DNA of 6,636 bases from Haloferacaceae archaeon. Its GTDB lineage: Archaea; Halobacteriota; Halobacteria; Halobacteriales; Haloferacaceae. Location: positions 1 to 6,636 of the forward strand of contig JAQCMZ010000022.1 in NCBI GenBank assembly GCA_028274825.1. The letters are read 5' to 3'. The stretch's first letter is position 1. Every line of letters starts with the position of its first letter. The translations under genes were made by a program, and so were the position numbers. This document shows, piece after piece, positions 1 to 5,758 of the stretch. The notes beneath the pieces are model-generated. The model was not told where the DNA came from. It worked only from the letters and a program-made list of their open reading frames with translations, and did no database searches.

Positions 1-150
1 GGCTTCCTGTTTCCACGACGCGGTTTATAGATTCCACGGGGAATCCACAGGGAGTGCAGTCTCCACAGGCGTGGATTCGGTCGCTTCCCGACCTCCTTGG
101 TGGCGACGGTAGAGCGTCTGACCGTCCGTGTTTGTGGAGTTGAACCCAGA
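1..150 (-). pseudogene. tnpB: C-terminal remnant of an IS200/IS605-family TnpB (IS1341 type), frameshifted, cut by the left edge
   Basis: Read on the minus strand, the frame gives a tail containing NTDGQTLYRRHQGG and then ESTPVETALPVDS, and runs into a TAA at 25-27. Moving one frame after the CCCC run near 37-40 restores VESINRVVETGS up to the window edge. The strings PVETALPVD and RVVETGS are what I remember from the very end of haloarchaeal TnpB (OrfB) proteins, downstream of their RuvC and zinc-ribbon parts. None of the catalytic region or zinc cysteines is present upstream: the frame dissolves around 150 and meets a stop a little further on. It is therefore a detached tail, lacking one base, and not an active nuclease. 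The family call rests on recalled C-terminal motifs only; the decay is seen directly. Confidence 0.6.
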
Positions 151-193
151 GGCAACTGATGCCGTCACAATTGGTCGTGTCGTGTGTTTCGAG

Positions 194-419
194 TTACTTA
201 TGTGCTTCAGGAGGTGTCGGCTTCACGGGGTCAAGCCCCGTGGCATCCGCCTCAACCGCCTGTAAATCAGCCGAATCGACCGCCTTCGTGTGACTGAATC
301 ACGACCTCCACGTGTTTCTGGAGATGCTCGAGAGTCGACTCATCCTGCTTTTGAATTCCTTCGGCAAGGGAGGTCGGAAGCGATTCCGGAGGGGTGAGCG
401 TGGTGTCGTTTGGGTTCAA
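194..419 (-). pseudogene. Small helical haloarchaeal protein, probably frameshifted (unknown function)
   Basis: From a TTG at 419 (codons 417-419) the minus strand reads about 50 residues, starting MNPNDTTLTPPESLPTSL and continuing AEGIQKQDESTLEHLQKH, to a TGA at 267-269. A +1 change of frame near 290 continues into a second protein-like stretch containing AVDSADLQAVEADATGLD and ending PTPPEAHK at a TAA at 194-196. Both pieces are acidic and protein-like, and together they would make about 74 residues. A two-base loss in the CACAC near 290 would explain the break. The LPTSLxEGIxKQDxxTLxHL pattern resembles the N-terminal helical part of small uncharacterised haloarchaeal proteins that I recall but cannot name. 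No ATG is in frame, so the start is uncertain. A hairpin at 224-242 (CACGGGG arms) lies inside the second half. Confidence 0.42.
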
Positions 420-420
420 C

Positions 421-472
421 TCACCTCATGTAAGATATCGGTGTCTGTCGGAGATATTTTTACATAAGGCGA
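421..472. promoter_or_regulatory. Shared divergent promoter with a 13-base inverted repeat
   Basis: An AT-rich block at 453-467 (gatatttttacataa) can act as a TATA box on both strands. On the plus strand its centre lies about 26 bases before the ATG at 487, the normal spacing for a leaderless archaeal transcript. On the minus strand it lies about 35-45 bases before the TTG at 419. The block is bracketed by an imperfect inverted repeat: 421-433 (tcacctcatgtaa) and 460-472 (ttacataaggcga), 11 of 13 positions matching, 26-base spacer. The arms are placed symmetrically towards the two genes, so one regulator could control both. The repeat is seen directly; operator function is inferred. Confidence 0.4.
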
Positions 473-486
473 ACAGTCGCCTCCGA

Positions 487-727
487 ATGCGGCTGAAATC
501 ACGGCAAGCCCAAACGGCGGCTACCGTCGCGAGCGCCAAGAGGTCTCGAGAGGGGGGCTAACGAGACCGAGTTCGACGAACAACCGGACGATCTTCCGGA
601 TAACCTTCCGCCGAAGACGACAATTACGATCAAAGAGATCAACGACAATCGTTACCACTACTGGCAGTGGCGAAATGGCGAGAAAGTCCACCCTAAGTAC
701 AAGAGCCCGGTCAACCCAGACGAGTGA
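487..727 (+). pseudogene. Short archaeal protein with Y-x-Y-x-Q-W-R-x-G motif (DUF6788-like), split by a frameshift in a G6 run
   Basis: The ATG at 487 opens a frame of 24 codons that ends at TAA 559-561. The next frame is open from 497 to a TGA at 725-727 but contains no ATG, GTG or TTG before the conserved part. Removing one G from the run at 552-557 joins the two into one protein of about 79 residues. It has a basic N-terminal stretch (MRLKSRQAQTAATVASAKRS), an acidic linker (ETEFDEQPDDLPDNLPP) and a C-terminal beta-rich motif TITIKEINDNRYHYWQWRNG followed by EKVHPKYKSPV. That last motif resembles a short archaeal family I know as DUF6788, whose function is unknown. The TATA-like box about 26 bases upstream supports 487 as the true start. 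Either the gene is broken, the G run is miscounted, or frameshifting occurs. The conserved C-terminus itself is intact. Confidence 0.55.
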
Positions 728-753
728 GCACCAGGAATCACCGCTCGACTACG

Positions 754-771
754 CACTGGCGTCACTGGCGT
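754..771. repeat. Tandem 9-base direct repeat between convergent genes
   Basis: The unit cactggcgt occurs twice in a row in the 74-base gap between the ends of the plus-strand short protein and the minus-strand repeat protein. It is too short to assign a role; replication slippage is a sufficient explanation. No clear terminator with a T-run is visible in this gap. Confidence 0.5.
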
Positions 772-801
772 GATGTCATCGTCGGCGGTCGCGAGCTCTG
801 A

Positions 802-1791
802 TCAGGAGAACAACTCTCTGCGTTCGTCTGGAGTGAGCTGCATTTTGGGACTGCCACGGGGTGAACACTCTTCACACTCGTATGAGACTCCGCCATCGTC
901 GTAGGTGTATACCGGAGAACCGAACGCGAAGAATGCGTCCCGTTGCCGCCGTTCGATAATAGTGACGTCGACACACCCGCAGTTTGGGCAATACTCGTCA
1001 TCAGTGTCGGCCGACTGTTGATACGTAACTTGTGCACGGCCGAATCCAGCCTCACTGTACGCGTCCGTCTCGGTCTGTTCGATGAGCCGGTCGACGGGAA
1101 ACGTATCCTGCGTGGCGGTATTGTCCGTTCCACTCTCGTTCGCGACAGTGACATCGACGTATGGCCCCGCCGATACGGTGTTGTTGGTTCCGACGAAAAA
1201 CGCGTTCACCGACAGCTCGCGGCCGACCTGGCTCGTGACCCGAACCTCGTGTTCACTCCCGAGAACGTAAACGTCGAGATCGTGTTCGGCCTCCTCGATA
1301 GTGAGGCTGCTGTCGTATCCTGACACGGCCGCACCGACACGCGGCTCCGTGACAGTGGCTGACTGTTGCCAGCCGACGACGGTCTCGTCCAGTTGGGCGT
1401 ACGGGAACTGTGGGGAAGCCTGGTCGTCGTAAAATCGCTGCTCGTCGCCGACTACCTGTAACTGTCCCTCGACTGCGTCCTGCGCGATAAACACGTCTTC
1501 TGGGTTCACGAGAATAGCGTCGCCAGCGACGCCGTGTGGCTGGTAGTACGCATCTTCCAGCGAGCCGGTGATTTCGGTTTCTGGAGTTGGATCATCGACG
1601 GTGTCTCCAGTCGGAACATCGGCGAACACGTACTCTGCGTTCACGATCTTGAGGTCCCCTTCGATACTGTGCGGGAGGAAATACACGTCCTCTGGCGATT
1701 CGATACCAACAGGCGGCGTCTCGTCGCCATTAACCGCTATATCGCCGCTATACTCGACCGCGTTTGTGTCCCAATCAGTGCCAGATGACAT
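802..1791 (-). CDS. Acidic 19-residue-repeat protein with C-terminal zinc ribbon (329 aa, unknown function)
   Basis: I do not recognise this family. Three 19-residue units are visible: residues 34-52 (EDVYFLPHSIEGDLKIVNA), 79-97 (EDAYYQPHGVAGDAILVNP) and 98-116 (EDVFIAQDAVEGQLQVVGD). A fourth trace lies near 13-22. The consensus is E-D-V-Y/F, a turn, V/I-x-G-D/Q, then two hydrophobics and N/G. One coil of about 19 residues with alternating hydrophobics suggests a beta-solenoid, as in bactofilin-like polymers; that is inference. Residues of about 160-230 also alternate hydrophobic and polar in a beta-like way. The C-terminus has a probable zinc ribbon: C268-x2-C271 (with C273) and C306-x2-C309, 34 residues apart. 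There is no signal peptide or membrane segment, so it should be cytoplasmic. The ATG at 1791 gives the full frame. It is the last gene of the minus-strand cluster, separated from the preceding gene by 418 bases, so it may have its own promoter. The gene being real is very likely; its role is unknown. Confidence 0.85.
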   Translation of the reverse strand: MSSGTDWDTNAVEYSGDIAVNGDETPPVGIESPEDVYFLPHSIEGDLKIVNAEYVFADVPTGDTVDDPTPETEITGSLEDAYYQPHGVAGDAILVNPEDVFIAQDAVEGQLQVVGDEQRFYDDQASPQFPYAQLDETVVGWQQSATVTEPRVGAAVSGYDSSLTIEEAEHDLDVYVLGSEHEVRVTSQVGRELSVNAFFVGTNNTVSAGPYVDVTVANESGTDNTATQDTFPVDRLIEQTETDAYSEAGFGRAQVTYQQSADTDDEYCPNCGCVDVTIIERRQRDAFFAFGSPVYTYDDGGVSYECEECSPRGSPKMQLTPDERRELFS

Positions 1792-2209
1792 ATGTGAAAC
1801 CTACAGCAGGGAAGCAGCGCACCTGTGTACTCGTAGTAGTCACTCAGGCGATATCAACGTTGCCGACTGTCGACGACAAACACCAACGAACAGCTTCTCT
1901 CCACTCTCTTCTCCTGGAGGATCATGAAACGGATCGGGAATCTCGTCTCGTGTCAGCCAATCGGCTCGAACTCGTGGGTGAAGCAGATGAGACTTCCTAA
2001 GCACCCCGACGCTCGCATACTCCAGTTCAGAGCGGCGTGGCCGAGACACCGCGGAGGGAGATTCGCCGGCGTGAACGTGGGCGAGGAGGTGACCTGATAC
2101 GGCACAGCCACAATCGCCGGCCCGAGGACCAGCAGACGCAGCCAGCCCACGTCGCCACGACACACGACACCGAGATTGAAACCGCGACACCCGAAATCTG
2201 TCACGATAG
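1792..2209. other. 418-base intergenic gap with no convincing gene
   Basis: The gap lies between the DUF2617-type gene and the repeat/zinc-ribbon gene, both on the minus strand. Minus-strand frames are open here over 107 and 116 codons, but neither looks convincing. One (to 1953) is Cys/Leu-rich; the other (GTG start at 2190, to 1840) is Arg-rich at its start and becomes more protein-like only near its end (LTRDEIPDPFHDPPGEESG). Neither matches a family I know, and they overlap each other. A decayed gene or a long leader of the downstream gene is possible. No strong TATA box, hairpin or T-run stands out. A weak AT patch (gatatcaac, near 1849-1857) lies about 60 bases before the start at 1791. 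Confidence 0.4.
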
Positions 2210-2710
2210 CTAGTGTGAGTGCGGCCGTGCGGTTGTCGAATCGTCGGAAGCAGACTGAATCATCTGTCTGGTGCACACGCCGAGTTGATACTCGGGGTAG
2301 GTATGGTATGTGCGGTACGTCGAGTCGACAGACGTGTGTGTGATTGTCGTGTACGCTCCTTCTGCAAACCGATACGCCATATCGGCTAATTCCGGTGACG
2401 GACAGTCAGCCAGCGGCTGCACTTCGATGGTGGTCTCTGCGGTATAATTCGCCGTCTGGTGAGTAATCTGGTCGGTGACCCCGTCAGTGAGCGGAACAAC
2501 AGCGTCCGGACTGCGGCTCCCGCGAGGGGGGACACAAGAGACCATCTCGTAGAAGCTAATCTCGGGCGCCGTGATATAGTGTGAATTGCCGATGATGGCG
2601 AGATTGAATTCGATGTCACCGAGTCTCGCAGTTCGTCGCTGTTTGACGTCAACCCGGCCCATCTCGACGGGCGACTGCGAGTATCGGAGATACAGCTTGT
2701 CAGTCGTCAT
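2210..2710 (-). CDS. DUF2617 family protein (166 aa)
   Basis: The sequence matches what I remember of DUF2617 in order and spacing. A central strand-turn IIGNSHYIT (39-47) corresponds to the family's LGASHxV. It is followed by EMVSCVPP (55-62), like the family's ETVAC. The C-terminal YRTYHTYPEYQLGVCTRQ (132-149) corresponds to the family's WRTWHxYPQ...TRT block. The length of 166 residues is normal for the family. No signal peptide or membrane helix is seen, so it is cytoplasmic or peripheral. The function of DUF2617 is not known. In actinobacteria I recall it beside membrane-fused spermidine synthase, DUF4178, DUF4247 and DUF350 genes. Here its ATG overlaps the end of the synthase-like gene by 11 bases, which implies translational coupling and a shared role. 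The frame and overlap are seen directly; the family call comes from memory of the motifs. Confidence 0.8.
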   Translation of the reverse strand: MTTDKLYLRYSQSPVEMGRVDVKQRRTARLGDIEFNLAIIGNSHYITAPEISFYEMVSCVPPRGSRSPDAVVPLTDGVTDQITHQTANYTAETTIEVQPLADCPSPELADMAYRFAEGAYTTITHTSVDSTYRTYHTYPEYQLGVCTRQMIQSASDDSTTARPHSH

Positions 2711-4505
2711 TGGAATATGTTGTATCGATCATAATGTTGCGATTCGGGTGGAACACACTGTTTGGCTGTCTGTTCTCGTATCGGGGTGTTGGTCGCCAGT
2801 CGATGTTGGCGTACTCGGTCTTGTGAGTAGTCACATATTCGGAGGTGTTTCCAGACGGCGTGATTGTCGGCCGCTCATCGTCGGGTGCGAAGATGAAGAA
2901 CTGTTCACCGAGGTTGTCTGATCCGTCACCGGTCGCGTCGTAGTGGCTCCGATACGACTGATACGACTGAAATCCAGCATCACGGACGGTCTCCATGTAC
3001 GTCTGATGATGCTCCGGATACGCGTACTCGGAGTATCCCCAGGTCGCGACGACACCGTCTTCTGCGAGATGGTTATTGAGGAGCGAGTAGAATTCCGTCG
3101 AGTAAAGCGGCATCAGATCGTCGTTGGTCGCTCCAGGTAAGTCTAACAGAATGAGGTCGTACTCGGTCTGCGTTTGTTGGAGATATCGATAAATATCCAT
3201 CTCGTAGGTGGTGAGACGGTCGTACTCGTAGGCATCGTTGTGATACTGCCGGAAGTACGGATCAGTGCGGGCTTTGTCCATGAACTCGCCGTCGATGTCA
3301 ACGTGATCAACCGAGACACTGTGATTCCGGAGGCGGTCGGCAGCGATCCAATCGCCACCACCGACGAGCAACACGTCTGTCTCCGGGGAATTGGCATACA
3401 TCGTCATCGGAACGTCGACTAATCCGCGGTGATACGACTCGGCCCACGACTCACACAACTGTATCGCCGTATCGAGCCGGAAACAGGTCTCCGTCTGAGA
3501 CGGAAACACCCGGTTGGAGCCGTCGCCCGTCCATTCACGCTCGTATTTGACTAACTGCTGGTACTGTGTGGTTTCGTGTTCGGTGATCGTTGCATCGACC
3601 GTCTCGGGGGGATGTTCTTGCTCGATCAGGTTCGAAAGATAATACTCTGACAGCTGCTGGTCGACGGAATCGTGATTGACCGCGATCCCGGCGTAGCCGC
3701 CGGTGATGAGCACACACGCGAGAAAGAGGGCTTTCCGCTCGCGAGTGACGACTTGCCGTGACTCAGACCGATACAGCCCCCATCGTCGGTCGCTGAACCG
3801 GGCCGCAAAGCCAAGTGCAGCAATGCCGTTGAGAAAGGCGAGGACAAACACCGTCGGAATGAGGCCGAGCCGCGGATACAACCCGAAGACGAACACGAAG
3901 GCTCCGGCGAGCCCGCCTAAGTAGTCCATCGCAAGAACGGTCGAGTAGGTCTCGTAATCGGTCGTCTCCGATGACGAGTCGGTGTGAAACAGAACCGATA
4001 GAATGCGTCTGCCTGGCCGAGAAACGGCCGTCAACAGCCACCGTGTCGGAGGTGCGCCCGAGTCAGGTGACTCACTTTCAGCCTCGACCATCGAGAGAAG
4101 CAGCGGAAGTTCGAATCCCGACAGCACTCCAATCACGACCACGGGGAGTCGTGCGGCGACCTGCTCGATTATCGTTGGAATCGCCGATGGAAGGGTGATC
4201 CCGTTGAGCCAGAAGACGAAGACGAACCCGACCGGGGCGACAATCGCGAGGTAAAGCTCGGCTCTGAAGAAGTTCGAATACTGCTGGTCGGCGAATTGAC
4301 GAATTAGGAACGAGCCCAGCCCCAGCGAGGAGAAAAACAGCCCGATTGTCAGCCCATATTGGACTACTGCACCACCGTACATGATCGTGAGAAGTTCCGA
4401 ATAGACGAGTTCGTACGCGAAACTGCACAGTGACACAAGGAGTGCTTCGAAATGAAGCAACGACTGCGTAGAGAGACGTGGTGAGCGGAGAGACGGGCGG
4501 TTCAT
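2700..4505 (-). CDS. Membrane-anchored spermidine-synthase-like protein (7 TM plus SAM-binding domain, 601 aa)
   Basis: The N-terminal half is membrane embedded, with hydrophobic segments at about 18-42, 46-68, 84-107, 117-140, 192-212, 214-237 and 257-275. The first carries FAYELVYSELL, similar to the start of bacterial membrane-fused SpeE proteins. The C-terminal half (about 305-540) has the spermidine-synthase fold: TTQYQQLV (312-319), ESYHRGLVDVPM (356-367), the SAM/dcSAM-binding VLLVGGGDW (378-386), the acidic strand end HVDID (401-405), and LLDLPGATNDD (453-463) with the catalytic-position Asp455, then LYSTEFYSLL. Several polyamine-binding positions differ from classical SpeE (RDE..YHE reads SWA..YHR, and the second Asp of DxxD is Gly458). 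The aminopropyl-transfer reaction and substrate are therefore unproven. It follows the lipoprotein gene by 108 bases and is coupled to DUF2617 downstream. At 601 residues it is about twice the size of soluble SpeE because of the membrane part. The domain call is secure; the activity is inferred. Confidence 0.88.
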   Translation of the reverse strand: MNRPSLRSPRLSTQSLLHFEALLVSLCSFAYELVYSELLTIMYGGAVVQYGLTIGLFFSSLGLGSFLIRQFADQQYSNFFRAELYLAIVAPVGFVFVFWLNGITLPSAIPTIIEQVAARLPVVVIGVLSGFELPLLLSMVEAESESPDSGAPPTRWLLTAVSRPGRRILSVLFHTDSSSETTDYETYSTVLAMDYLGGLAGAFVFVFGLYPRLGLIPTVFVLAFLNGIAALGFAARFSDRRWGLYRSESRQVVTRERKALFLACVLITGGYAGIAVNHDSVDQQLSEYYLSNLIEQEHPPETVDATITEHETTQYQQLVKYEREWTGDGSNRVFPSQTETCFRLDTAIQLCESWAESYHRGLVDVPMTMYANSPETDVLLVGGGDWIAADRLRNHSVSVDHVDIDGEFMDKARTDPYFRQYHNDAYEYDRLTTYEMDIYRYLQQTQTEYDLILLDLPGATNDDLMPLYSTEFYSLLNNHLAEDGVVATWGYSEYAYPEHHQTYMETVRDAGFQSYQSYRSHYDATGDGSDNLGEQFFIFAPDDERPTITPSGNTSEYVTTHKTEYANIDWRPTPRYENRQPNSVFHPNRNIMIDTTYSNDD

Positions 4506-4613
4506 CAGATCACGAGTGAGTGTTGGTCTAGCCCAGAGTGGATTGCAGACTCCAGAGAATTACCTGGCACGTGTGTGATAGAACGCATATGTTGGGTTTG
4601 TCTCACAGCCAGA

Positions 4614-5432
4614 TTAGATCCGCGGGGACACCTTCCACTTTTCAGCTATCTCGACCGTCCCATCAGCAGTCTCCTCGACGCGAGCGTCGATTGACTCCCA
4701 CCCGAACTGTGGGTCGTCATTCGGCCCGGTGACACTGTCGGTCGCTTCGATCTCGGCACTGAGCCGGTACCAGCCCGGCCTGACCACCGGCATGGTCAGT
4801 TCAGCCGACGATGGAGTATCTGCTGGTGGGGCCGATTTGTCCCAACTCACGGGACCTGGGCCTGGGGCAGATTCCTGAAACGTCTCGTTATCGCCGAGGT
4901 AGACAGCACCCAGCGTCGTTGCCGTGACCGGGTATTTACTCACCGCATCCTGGTGATTGTTGTACCACGGTCCGACGTAGGCACCGCCAAACAGCAACCC
5001 TCGGCCTTTCGATGTTTTCGGAGCGGAACTGAATCCGCCGCTGGTAGTCCGGCCAGTCGCTCCGCGCCCCTTGGCAGCGGCGACTCCGACAGGCGACAAC
5101 TGACCGAATAGCCCACGAATTGCCTGAGTTGACTCCCGGAGAACGGACGTCGAACCGGGGGAACCACTCTCATCACCGATGGACACCGGAGATCGACTGA
5201 TGGTTTTGCCGGTGGTCTCGTTGGTCCCGTCAGCAGAGAGCTTCCGTCGAGACATGACCCACTGCTCGCTCGTCGGCTCTAACTGAACCTGGAGTGACTG
5301 ATCCTCGAGTGTGACGGTCTCGATAACGTTTGATTTTCGTGGTGGTGGGTCGTCCGCACTGCTCGTGCAGCCTGCTACTGTGGTGGCGCCCACAATAGTA
5401 CCTGTCGTGGCTAGAAATCGACGCCTGTTCAT
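4614..5432 (-). CDS. Tat-exported lipoprotein of unknown function (272 aa)
   Basis: The frame is open further upstream, but the ATG at 5432 is chosen because it puts a Tat signal at the N-terminus: MNRRRFLATTG with the twin arginines, a hydrophobic core, then the lipobox VAGC with lipidated Cys22. It should be exported folded and anchored on the outer face of the membrane. After an acidic linker, residues 120-150 are Gly/Ser/Lys-rich (KGRGATGRTTSGGF, then SKGRGLLFGG). The C-terminal region, about 165-272, looks beta-rich (YPVTATTLGAVYLGDNETF; RPGWYRLSAEIEA). I do not recognise the family. It precedes the synthase-like gene on the same strand with a 108-base gap, so it is likely the first gene of the cluster. 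DUF4247, a lipoprotein of the bacterial SpeE/DUF2617 clusters, could be its counterpart by position, but I see no sequence proof. Confidence 0.82.
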   Translation of the reverse strand: MNRRRFLATTGTIVGATTVAGCTSSADDPPPRKSNVIETVTLEDQSLQVQLEPTSEQWVMSRRKLSADGTNETTGKTISRSPVSIGDESGSPGSTSVLRESTQAIRGLFGQLSPVGVAAAKGRGATGRTTSGGFSSAPKTSKGRGLLFGGAYVGPWYNNHQDAVSKYPVTATTLGAVYLGDNETFQESAPGPGPVSWDKSAPPADTPSSAELTMPVVRPGWYRLSAEIEATDSVTGPNDDPQFGWESIDARVEETADGTVEIAEKWKVSPRI

Positions 5433-5476
5433 ATTGATGAAGAAACAATCTTGCCCGAACGTCGAGAAATCCGATA

Positions 5477-5490
5477 AGATGTCGACATCT
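5477..5490. promoter_or_regulatory. Perfect 14-base palindrome, possible operator of the lipoprotein cluster
   Basis: The string agatgtcgacatct reads identically on both strands. It sits 45-58 bases upstream of the lipoprotein ATG and abuts the TATA-like cttatc on the minus strand, where archaeal TFB/BRE contacts would fall. A dimeric repressor or activator could bind here. The palindrome is observed; the regulatory role is inferred. Confidence 0.35.
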
Positions 5491-5723
5491 ATGTTCGTTG
5501 AAATAATGGGCACGTATTCGGTTTACTGTTTTGATATGTCACCGAGAAAGCCGTGCAGACAGGACTACGACTCCGTGATCTGTCCCAAGATTGGGTCGCG
5601 AGACTGGCGTGGTCGGCCTCACGCTAGTGGACCGCGTGTATTCACGGAGATTCTGGGTCCAGTTTGAACGGTGTTTCCTCAATCGGCGGTCCCTGTGTCT
5701 CGACACCGGTTAGGATCCCGATG

Positions 5724-5731
5724 GATTAATT
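5724..5731 (+). promoter_or_regulatory. TATA-like box of the membrane-protein gene
   Basis: The sequence gattaatt is centred about 30 bases before the GTG at 5759. That spacing fits a leaderless or nearly leaderless archaeal transcript and favours the GTG over the TTG at 5735 as the start. Confidence 0.35.
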
Positions 5732-5758
5732 CAGTTGGTTACCCTCAGTAGTGATAGA

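Larger units (their letters stand above)
5433..5758. other. Divergent intergenic region holding promoters for the lipoprotein cluster and the membrane protein
   Basis: Two oppositely directed genes start on either side, so both promoters should lie here. On the minus side an AT-poor box (cttatcgg, about 5472-5479) sits 40-47 bases before the ATG at 5432, next to a 14-base palindrome. On the plus side a ttaatt box lies at 5726-5731. Frames that cross this region (for example to 5667 on the plus strand) show no recognisable protein. I see no tRNA or other structured RNA. Confidence 0.45.

Noticed and set aside
224..242. Hairpin with CACGGGG arms as a possible end of a mobile element
   Set aside because: It lies inside a protein-like stretch of the minus-strand remnant, and no element boundary, target site or transposase is visible next to it. 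The symmetry can be explained by the coding sequence.
943..1323. Plus-strand frame of 126 codons opposite the repeat/zinc-ribbon gene
   Set aside because: The minus-strand frame over the same bases has clear repeats, zinc-binding cysteines and acidic composition. The plus-strand product shows none of these and is an antisense shadow.
1840..2190. Minus-strand frame of 116 codons as a real gene
   Set aside because: The N-terminal half is Arg/Cys-rich and unlike a haloarchaeal protein, there is no promoter or family match, and it overlaps another equally weak frame. It is kept only as a possible decayed gene.
5433..5513. Upstream extension of the lipoprotein to an ATG at 5513
   Set aside because: The extra 27 residues would bury the Tat motif and lipobox inside the protein. 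The ATG at 5432 places the RRRFL motif at residues 3-7, as expected.
5311..5667. Plus-strand frame of 118 codons crossing the divergent intergenic region
   Set aside because: It is partly antisense to the lipoprotein signal region, has no recognisable domain, and would overlap the place where both promoters are expected.
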